DNA of 64,000 nt from Asterias rubens. Its lineage: Eukaryota; Echinodermata; Asteroidea; Forcipulatida; Asteriidae. Position numbers and translations under genes: made by a program. Location: positions 6,660,762 through 6,724,761 of the forward strand of contig NC_047064.1 of the NCBI RefSeq assembly GCF_902459465.1, read 5' to 3'. The notes under the pieces were generated by a model, which saw only the letters and a program-made list of their open reading frames with translations, did no database searches and had not been told where the DNA came from. Below, piece after piece: positions 55,167 to 64,000 of the stretch. How positions within the stretch are numbered: the stretch's first letter is position 1; each line of letters opens with the position of its first letter.

Positions 55167-58100
55167 TCATGGGATGTACTTTTTTTTAAATGAAACAATT
55201 TCAAAAAATTTCTCTGCGTAGGATTGTCTGTAGATGGGCGAACTGTCAGGGTCCAGCCGAATTTCTGGCAGTCCACTGGCGTATTAATTTTTTTATGAAC
55301 AGCAGTGTGGGGCTTTTGACATGATCAGATTCTTAACTCTTATAATTAATTTCAACTGTGGTTCTTGCAGTTCATACAAAAATAAAAGAACAATTTTAAA
55401 AAATATGTTATCTTTACACAATGTCTACCATTTCACACAAAAAAATCTCATCAATTTAAAGATGTTTGACAAAGTGCTACCACTCACCTAGATTTCCTCC
55501 GGCATCATCTTTCGGGATGCGAGCGATTGCCATATCGGCCATCTTGGCGTTCTGTGCATTGAGCACCGTCTTCAAGACCATAGTCTCCACTCGAGCCTTA
55601 TTGTGCTTCTCAGCGGTGGCAACTACCTTACGGAACTGAGCCTGCGTCGGTTGAAAAAATACACACAGTGTTGTGTCAATGGCAATGCAGTGATAATAAT
55701 AGTAATAATATTTAATAGTATTAATAAAAAGTTTAAGGTGCTATTATATACTTTCTTATGCTAGGCCTCTGAGTGCTTAACCAGAACAAAAAATAAAGTT
55801 AGGTAAAAAGCACCACATAATACAGAGAATACAATTATAAAACCACTTTAAAAAAAACTATCAAACAAAAGCAAAAGGAGCACAGAGAATAAAAGATAGC
55901 CTAGAAGATAAGGTGCTATTTATATAGCGCCTTCTGCTTGGCCTCAAAACGCTTTTAACCAACAAAAAAGAGTACAGTTAGGTAAAAGGAAAACGTAATA
56001 CCGAGAATACAATTATAAAACCTGTTTAACAAAGAGTTTATCAAATAATATAAAAAAGGAGCAAAAAGGCTAAAAGATAACTGCATAACAATGTATACAC
56101 ATGTTTATAGGAAATCTCAGTGGATGTACTGGACAAATACTCTGTACTGACTTTGTTGTCCACCTTTCACAATTCAATCAAATAGAACATCATTCCCACA
56201 CTGTTACACAATTCTATACATTAAAATTCAGAAAAGTAAGTAAAATTACCAATAAATATATAAGTAAATTTAGAGAAGAGCTGACTGAGGAAGAAGTCAA
56301 AACTTTAACAATCAGCCTTTTGAAATAACCATGCCTGATTTGGGGGTAGAGGGTACCCGTATGTTCCTATAGACGATGTAACCTATGTTTACATTCAAAC
56401 CGCCCTCTGTTGAAAAAACACTGTATATGTCATGTTTCGCCGGGCAAAAAAAAACACGTAGTCATGGTAAGATTGCATACACTTTCTAGCTGGCTGCCAA
56501 AACACAAAGGTTTTGCCCGGCGGTATGCGCGTGAATCATGTTATGGTTTTCGTGTGACGTCAGAGGTCACATCGTCTATACTAACGCACTACTTTCCTAT
56601 CGGAAGTACATGTACCTCTCCTAAAGAACTCATGAGATTCCAAGCACCCAATTAAGACACAAATGCCCCATGGGGGAACCACCATGCCCCAGCAATCAAG
56701 CATCAAAAGTTTAATAGAGCATTAAAGCCCGGTTCATGCAAAAGGAAATGCAGAGCAACGTAGGTGATGCCGGGAAATTAGCTTCACTCTCGCAATCTGC
56801 GTGAACCAGGCTTTATGAAGAGAAAACTTAAAGATATAGAACATCTTAGTGAGAAAAAGTTACGAAAATGACAATTGAATTGAAAACTGCATATATATCA
56901 TCATTACACAGGCTTTCTTTTAAAATGGTTTCCAAGTTGCAGACAAAACCTAAATAAACCATCCTTTAAAGCTAAACATTAGAATCACATTAGAAATTTC
57001 TGCAAATACCTGCATGTACTGTATGGGCAAAAAAGTTAACACAAAATACATGGACAGTGTAAAGGCAATATTGGGGCGATAGACAAGAATTACAAATAAA
57101 AGTAGTCAAGACATTTCATGGGTATGATGTAAAAGACAAACTTAATTTCAAATGGCAGTGTCTTGATAATAAAGGGTTGCAGAAAATTGAAAAACAATAA
57201 TATAATACTCATTCTTCATTTGCTCAAACAAAATTTTCATTCAATAGCTTCTTTCATTTCGATGCTGTCATTCAATACACTAATGTACATTTATGTCGAA
57301 ATTGAAAAGCAATACAGTATGAGATATGATATTATACTAGGTATGCAATGATTCAATAACACGCGTTAAATTACTTAAAACATTTAGGTATGGAAAAACA
57401 TTTGATTTGACTTTCTAATGAGCAAGATTTGCGCAGTCTGTTGTGAACTTACAATTTTGGCTTCCATTCTCTCTTGCCTTTTCTTCATGATGGCGAACTG
57501 GAACATGTTTTTGGCTTTCGTCTCTGCATCTAGAGTCTGTCAACACAAACAATGAAACACAGAGAATGACATCCACACATTAGTTAAAGTCAATCAACAT
57601 TTAAACAAAAGACAAAAACTTTGAATTGTTCTTTTAATTAACAACAATGTTCATAATTTGAGAGTCACCATTGGCAGATAGGTATAAAACTAAGATCTAA
57701 ATATTGGGAGCTATATGTTGAAAAGACGGCAAAAAGAATGCTGGCATAGAGAACATATAGACAACTTTTGCCTCCATGCCTCCTGGTCATTGCCTTGGTG
57801 CCCTTGAAATGCTCCAGGACATATTTCCAATCTCCTCATAGGGTGCCCTTTACAAAGGAGAAAATGCCTTGGTGCCCTCAACCCTTTTCAAAAATGAAGC
57901 ATGCCTGTGCTCATATTATTGAACTTCATTAGTGGTGACCTTTCTGCTCTACCGGCCAGGCTTCGGACTGATGATACCCAAGCTACATCCGTATGGACTG
58001 TAAAAGGGGTAACCCTGTTTCAGCCCTAGGAGTAGGTGGCAACGGCCTCTGGAAAAAAACAATTGTAGCCCACACCTTGAAGTGGCCTTTGGGCCTTGTA

Positions 58101-61100
58101 CGTCTGGCGACTTGCATAACAAAAAATTTGTTTAAAGGCAAGGTATTCGTACTCCATCTTCATTGCCCAACATCTTTGTTTGCTTGTTTATTTGTTTTAT
58201 TTCTGTTCAAACAATCTTACAGATAAAGAATTAATACTGGTCATCAAAAATGTATCATACATTAAAGAACAATACATTGACATCCAGAGAACAACTGTCC
58301 TTCTGTAACGGAGCACCCCCCCCCCAAAAAAAAATCAATTTGGAATAAAAACAAGCAATAATGTCCCAGGTAGCTAGGGTTATAAAAGTAGTAAGCTCGA
58401 AAACAAAGTGAGCACATTGTACACATTATAGCAAGACAATTCTCTAAAGAACAAACTCTACCTGGCAAGTAGACACACACATGGTGTTACCGCAAACCAA
58501 ATACATATTGATACCTCACCATGCAATGCCTCAAATCGTATACACATTATAGTACAATGCACATCTAAAATCTTTATGCTTTTTGGTTATTTCTGCCTCT
58601 TATTTGGAACTTTTGTTAATGTGTACGGATCCTTGGGGTCCAGTCATGGATGTAAGGCGCTTAATAAGCATTATTTTTTATTAAGAAAAGAAATAAAGTT
58701 AACTAATGTGAGTGGAACCGTACCAGATTCACACCAGAGCCGTTGACATCCCGTGCCTTGTTAATCGCTTCAGCCTGCATGATCTCTTTGGTATTCTTCT
58801 TGGTTTTCTTGCCATCTTGAGACGCTTTCTGTGTTCCCCAGATCTGGATTACCAAGTGATCATGCAGCAGATATTGCACCAACTGTAAATGGACAACAAA
58901 CATGGAATTCAAATAACTTTTATTTTGCTTACATTCTATGCGACAACTTCATGCGACCAAAGCCCTCGGATACCTAATTTTCATGTATAGACCAGAAATA
59001 CTGGTGTTCTTCACTGCAATTGTTTGTATAAGAAACAAATGTGACTCAATTACCCATATACTTTGTATACTTATAAAATCAATTGTGCTATACCTTAAAC
59101 AAAAAGTACACCTATAAAATAAGGTATGGCAGATGTTACACAAGCTGTCTAGATGAACCAAAAAAACATTACAAATTAGAAACCACTTTTATTTTCCCTA
59201 CATCCTTTGCCTTGGCTCTTCTTCCACAGCTAATTTCCAGCTTTCCCTGGGACCATGACACGCTATACTAATCATGCTTTTTTGGTCATAGCTCCAACAC
59301 TTCGCAACAAGCTACTCGCCAACATCCAAGCAGCACCTTCATTTGACACTTTAAATTTTTTACTTGAAACACATCTGTGCTTTGAAACATAAATGATACA
59401 TATGTATATGTATCATCAACTGTTATTATGCAACAATTTTGGGAACCACCAGATACATAATTTGCATAATATGCCTTAAAAAGCTGCAATCCCAAAATGC
59501 AAAACTTTATCAATACTATTTCATCTATTTATGAAAGATTTTTCAAACATTTTACTTACATTGGATGTGACGACTGTAAAGTTGAATTTCTTCTTGTGTT
59601 TAAAGTTAGGATTGCTGGTACCCTGGATTTGGCTGGTGTCGATCATCTCCGTGTCCAAAAATACATTATACTTGCAATGAACGCTCTGTAATTGATGAAG
59701 AAAATGGCTGCCATTTGTCAAGATAATGTATATACCCTTATTAAATGTTGCATAAATCACAATAATTCAAAATGAATAGTACAAATTGACAGTACATGTA
59801 TATTTTACAAATGTGATATAAAAGTGAACTTTAAATAAATGGCGACATCTACATGTAGGTCCGGGGTGAAGCAGCAGCCTACCGACAGACAAATGGCAGA
59901 CATACATGAAAAGACAGAACACAAAGGGGTGTATGACAGAAAACAATGCGGAATGTTATTGTGATCAGTTATAACCATTATAATATTTACTTAAACATTA
60001 CTGGTCAATCCAAAGATAGTGGACAAATTTTGACCAATTAGTTGTTCCCGATTTACTTATTCATGATCTGAGTTTACACCGTTTTTGCCCCTACACATCA
60101 AAATAATGAAGCTCTTCATCAACTTACAGTGTATCTACTTGGGATCCCCAGAGCGCCGTTAATCTTCACCACAAAATTCAAATCTCTTCCCACCAGCTCG
60201 TTGGGATGATCAATGAAGAGATCATCGTCCTCTTTAATCTCGTTTCCTTTCTTGTCACACGGAACGAGCTCCACATCTAGGAGGCCCTGTTCCTTGCCGC
60301 GGTAATCTGTGATATCAAGCTGCTCCTTGGATTCAATCTGGATTAACAAAGGATTAAGAATGTAAGATTAAATACCCCAACAGTGCACTATAAGTAATGG
60401 CCGTTTTGATGTAGCATTTTATCGCACCCCTAGAGGTGTATCAGAGTGCTCATTGCAGGTTTTCAACAGGACAAGCAAAGCTATGTTTGTAGGATTTGAA
60501 GCTTTGCATGGTGGAAGTATAACTAAAAGAGAGGTAATACATGTGGATATCTCTTTTGAGTAGTGTTGGTTTTGAAAAGAACCGGTGGTTTGACGACTCA
60601 ACGTTTCGATCAGTATGCTCTAATCATCTTCAACAGAATGATGGAGTATGTTTCTGGATTATGAGACCAACTTATGTAACACCTGGGGTTTACAAGGTGC
60701 AACTGCACACCCAGCAGCCACTGCTAGAAACACAAGGGCAAACCCCTAGTCTTAATGACCACCCCTAGAAATGAGGTTGTGCTAAGAGATTCTTACCAGG
60801 TAAGCTAGACTCTGCATGTAAACGTTGACTGTACCGACCAATACTTCCTTGTCAATGGGCTCAGTAAATGGATTCTTCTCCTGTAAGAACAATGCAATTT
60901 AAAGAAGTTAATATCATCTTAATATTCTCCACGTTTCAATTCCGCTGGGGTTCATGGGGGTGGCGCAAAATCCCTTGAATGAAAACCACTTCAATTTTCA
61001 AATGAAGTACTCACAGGAACATTTTAAAGAGGCACTTATGGCAAGGGCAAAGAGGGGCAATCCTGTAGGTAAGTTATTGCATCACAAGCATGCAAATCTG

Positions 61101-63457
61101 CTGCCTGCCCAAGGTTTTTCCAGCTCCAATGCCAGCAAATATTTGTTAGTAATTTTATTAAAAAATCACCCATTTCAACATTCCAGTTTTAAAGGAATAA
61201 TGTTTGAAGATAAAAACAGATGACCTCGATAGAAGAGAATTCTATTACCATGGTATTACAAAACAAGTGTTGCTAATTCTGCGATGGGGGTCAATGGGTT
61301 TTATCCACACTCTTGGGCGAATGGTAACCACAGCTTCACCTCGGTTGCCATTTGCCCTGCTCGGTGTGAACAAACCATCATGGACCCCATGCCAGCGTGC
61401 ATTTGTTTAAAATACTCACATCAGGCAGGGTCCATTCTTCTCCCTCTGTGTAGTTCTGGTACATCTCCTGCATCAGGTATTTACGCCTTACGAACTTATC
61501 CCTGGACCAGATGTATTCAAGATCCTTCTCCAGATTACGGAGCTTGGCACACACCTTGAAAGATGTAGCAAAGAGGAAAACAAAATTGATTGCAACAGGA
61601 AGTTTTAGAGGCTGGTACTTTACATGAAAATGAACACGGGTGTGACACAATGAGCATTTTCCTTACTTTCGATTTGCATATCTTTCGTTTTCATAAATAC
61701 TGATTTGTATCTTAAAAAGATCAGGTTCAGGTCATTTACAAAAGTGTGTCTTTGTCCAGCTTAAAGGCACTTTCTTCCTATTTGAAATCACATACGAAAA
61801 CAATCATAAATTCAAAATGACTGACTGAGCCTCAACTGAAGCCTAAGCCTAATTATTTTGCAGTTTTGTAATGGCCCGGGGTTTGAAAGTCTTTGATTTG
61901 ATTTGAAACAATACAGCTGATTCACTTGAGTCAGCTGAATGGTAGAGTTCTGTGTTTGTGTACCTCCGTGCGACCGTGGGCTAAGCCGCGTGCTTTGGCC
62001 GACATGACGACGATCTCAAACTTGCATTTCTGGTCGAGCTCTTCACTGATCGCATTGGCCTCCTCAACAGCTGGAATCAACTCAACTAGGTCCTCTTGGA
62101 GTAAAAGATCATCTGCACAAGGAGGAAAGTTTAGACAGATCAGGAAAACCGAAATTACATTTTCTGCTTAATAAGCAACCGCTGGGGATCCAGCAGGTGA
62201 TATGTGTGGTTTTGATGTTTCAAATAGCAAATTTTTGAACACTATGACTTTAGAGCTGCTTATAAGCACAAAAAGTAGCTAACCACAAGAAAAATATGCT
62301 AACTAGAAAGAGGTTACCCGCCAAAAAACCATGTTCCATGTACCATTTGTGACTGGTCTGCTGCTCATCATGTTAAGCAGTATTTTCTGCCTTATAAGCA
62401 GCTCTATAAAATTGGGCCCGGGTAATTTCCCATGCACACATTTCCAAAAACTTGGGTTTATCCAGTAGTCTGTTGCCACCTTCTGTCGCCAAAAGTGTTT
62501 AAAAATAGTACCATCACATCACAATGGATCTCTATAAATCAATGCTTTTCAAAATAATTAGTATTAAAAGACTTTTTCTCCATTTGTCAAGTTTTTTTTA
62601 AAGAAACATGAGGGGTTTACCTTTGCTTTTATTGGAGGTCATATCAAAGCCGTTCTTCTTAGCAATCTCCTCTTGGGCGGAGTCATAAGTGACCACACCC
62701 ACATAGTTAGTCGGCTTAGCTTTGTACATAGCTGGATGTTGGAATACGTACAAGTGGTTACTGCCAAACATAATCCTGAAAAAACACATAAACAAAGTAA
62801 AGAGTTATAAGAAACTTTATAATTTTGTTTGGTGGATTATCAATCACTGGTGAAGAGTTACTTTTAATTAAAGAAAAAAACAACGAATTTCAGGAAAACA
62901 TTCTAAAGAGTATTCTTATTAAAAAAGAGCTTTGTTATTTGGTTTGTTATAACACCATGAGTGTGTCTACTTGCAAGGTAGATTTTGTTCTTTAGAGAAC
63001 TGTCTTAATATATATAATTTACTACCGCTGAGTAGATTTTCGCAATCGGGAGACTTTTCAGTTTCGATAAAGAATATTGTGCTGCTTTTTAAATACTACC
63101 TGGGCGGAAGGTAGAAAATCGGCCAGGACTACTACTTTAGCTTTTAGTGGATCAGTATCAGCTTCACTACTACGGAGAGAGAGTTCTTAATTAGTCTCAA
63201 CGTTTCGACAAGCTTCATCTAGTCATCGTCAGGAGACTTTATTTTGGTAATTAATGAACTATTTTAGGTCTTAATGAGTGACATCAATCCATTAGCTCTT
63301 CTTAACTGAATTAAGTTGTCGTTACCTGTCGTTATGGTCAAGCTCAATCTTGCCAATGACTGTGTCTCCATTCACCAATAGCTTAGCATCAGAGCTGGCC
63401 TTCTCCAAAAACACCTTTCCGTTTTCGTTCACTACAACAGCGTGCTCCTTCTGGATG
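55167..63457 (-). CDS. KIF28: kinesin-3 family protein, KIF28/KLP-6-like, C-terminal part
   Basis: Microtubule motor family; only the region after the motor domain is in the window. Eleven in-phase exons: 63326-63457, 62621-62775, 61964-62112, 61420-61554, 60797-60880, 60128-60337, 59560-59685, 58724-58882, 57453-57536, 55488-55641, 55167-55264 (stop TGA); 494 residues. The first two exons encode a kinesin-3 FHA domain (IQKEHAVVVNENGKVFLEK ... GSNHLYVFQHP). Next come a helical segment (DLVELIPAVEEANAISEEL), EYIWSRDKFVRRKYLMQEMY, and a beta-rich C2-like region (GLLDVELVPCDKKGNEI ... VHCKYNVFLD ... HLVIQIWG), then a charged coiled coil. KIF28 rather than KIF1/KIF13 is inferred from layout and the YLMQEMY segment, without a search. 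C. elegans KLP-6, a relative, acts in cilia. The motor domain must lie right of 64 kb. Confidence 0.8.
55700..56090. repeat. two diverged tandem units of about 185 bp
   Basis: Both units contain AAGGTGCTATT, GTTAGGTAAAA, ACCGAGAATACAATTATAAA or its near match, and TATCAAA in the same order (units near 55727-55908 and 55912-56085). The second carries a reversed GCGC tail. Kinesin intron. Confidence 0.7.
56365..56584. mobile_element. 220-bp foldback element in kinesin intron
   Basis: Outer arms TATAGACGATGTAACC and GGTCACATCGTCTATA; inner arms CGCCGGGCAAAA and TTTTGCCCGGCG. No coding capacity. Confidence 0.75.
56725..56816. mobile_element. short family F foldback element
   Basis: Starts AAAGCCCGGTTCATGC and ends GCGTGAACCAGGCTTT, imperfect inverted complements. 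Confidence 0.75.
57760..57907 (-). repeat. family D short interspersed repeat
   Basis: Contains TGCCTTGGTGCCCTTGAAAT, GGGTGCCCTTTACAAAGGAG and GAAGCATGCCTG, matching the 41899-42077 copy in reverse. Confidence 0.65.
59270..59405 (+). mobile_element. LINE C-terminal fragment in kinesin intron
   Basis: Plus-strand frame reads APTLRNKLLANIQAAPSF and then LNFLLETHLCF, the layout of the C-terminal end of CR1/Jockey-type ORF2 proteins. Opposite orientation to the host gene. Confidence 0.55.
60563..60645 (-). other. Penelope/hammerhead-like segment
   Basis: Minus strand: GTTGAAGATGATTAGAGCAT, then ACTGATCGAAACGTTGAGTC and AAACCACCGGTTCTTTTC. The last block matches the arm at 29971-30004. GAAAC and GUC core elements are present; the CUGANGA box is altered (CUGUUGA). 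Confidence 0.5.
60650..60775 (-). repeat. interspersed repeat related to 44180-44310
   Basis: Plus-strand ATTATGAGACCAACTTATGT and AAACACAAGGGCAAACCCCT are the reverse of the 44-kb copy landmarks. Confidence 0.6.
62240..62421. mobile_element. diverged family E foldback element in kinesin intron
   Basis: Contains AGAGCTGCTTATAAGCACAA near the left and CCTTATAAGCAGCTCTATAA before AATTGGGCCC at the right, forming inverted arms like 20965-21121. Confidence 0.65.
63190..63240 (-). other. Penelope/hammerhead-like segment with CUGACGA and GAAAC
   Basis: Minus strand: AGTCTC, CTGACGATGACTAGATGAAG, CTTGTCGAAACGTT, GAGACT. AGTCTC/GAGACT form a closing stem; CUGACGA and CGAAAC match hammerhead core strings. 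No stem III is evident, so catalysis is uncertain. Confidence 0.5.
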
Positions 63458-63646
63458 CTGAGTAAATGAGTCAAGCAACAGTGAGTAGTTCTATGTCTTG
63501 TTTTTTTGCAAGTTGCAAAAAAGAACAGCTTTACAATGTAGAAGAGTGGGTCAAAGTGAGTCATGTGGGTGTTTGGCAAGTCACAAAAAGAGCAGCTTAG
63601 TGAGTCAAAATGAGTGAGTAAAAACGCAAATGTCTCCAGATTTACA

Positions 63647-64000
63647 TTAAAGACACTGAACACTATTGGTAATTGTAAAAGACAAGTCTTCGCACTTGGT
63701 ATAATTGTCTCAACATATGCATAAAACAACAAACCTGTGAAAATTTGAGCTCAGTTGGTCATCGAAATTGCAAGATAATAATGAAAGAAAAAACACCCTT
63801 GTCACACGAAGTTGTGAGCTTTCAGATGCTTGATTTCGAGACCTCCAATTTTAAACTTGAGGTCTCGAAATCACATTCGTGGAAAATTACTTCTTCCTTG
63901 AATACTACGTCACTTCACAGGGAGCCGTTATTCTATCAACCTCTCCCCGTTACTAATTATCAAGTAAGGCTTTATGCGAATAATTATTTTGAGTAATTAC
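63647..64000 (+). mobile_element. family A MITE, cut by the window end
   Basis: Starts TTAAAGACACTGAACACTAT; hairpin GATTTCGAGACCTC / GAGGTCTCGAAATC; ends at the window edge inside TTTTGAGTAATTAC. Confidence 0.92.

Noticed and set aside
55482..55641. Kinesin stop codon at the end of the 55488-55641 exon by read-through into TGGTAG
   Set aside because: A strong donor (CTAG|GTGAGT) and an in-phase downstream exon (55167-55264) encoding a plausible C-terminus ending KKKYIP make splicing the better model.

Overview
The window is animal nuclear DNA: spliced genes with GT-AG introns, tRNA-derived SINE-like repeats, LINE remnants and very many short foldback elements. The four genes are metazoan. 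The repeat families and frequent AGGCCTA motifs suggest an echinoderm, probably a sea star; that placement is inference. No CRISPR array, prokaryotic gene or viral gene was seen.

Layout: (1) 5.4-10.9 kb, plus strand: six 3' exons of a Cys-loop anion channel subunit (GlyR/GABA-A/GluCl type); its N-terminal exons were not found. (2) 15.9-31.5 kb, minus strand: complete SPAG16 (PF20), an axonemal central-apparatus WD40 protein, 15 coding exons, 621 residues. (3) 41.1-50.05 kb, plus strand: SSUH2-like protein, 12 coding exons, about 504 residues, with a Q/Y/G/P repeat domain before the DnaJ-type CxxCxGxG region. (4) 55.2-63.5 kb, minus strand: C-terminal 494 residues of a kinesin-3 protein (KIF28/KLP-6-like, FHA domain onward); the motor exons lie beyond 64 kb. 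All exon joins were checked for splice dinucleotides and reading phase. The genes are not an operon; two of them (SPAG16, KIF28/KLP-6-like) have cilia-related family roles.

The rest is repeats. Most striking is a tandem array at 33.1-39.2 kb (period about 605 bp, about ten units), each unit holding an inverted-repeat arm pair and a phased 16-bp minisatellite built on AACTCGTACCCAAGTG. Several foldback/MITE families are flanked by TTAA; one 270-bp MITE upstream of SPAG16 has a perfect 8-bp target duplication (hAT-like). A Tc1-like relic with long inverted repeats lies at 11.3-12.4 kb. Intron 1 of SPAG16 carries six copies of GTGACTCGCGTGAC. Three loci resemble the hammerhead-like segment of Penelope-like elements. 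The gene-less intervals (1-5.4, 10.9-15.9, 31.5-41.1 and 50.05-55.2 kb) hold no other gene I can support.
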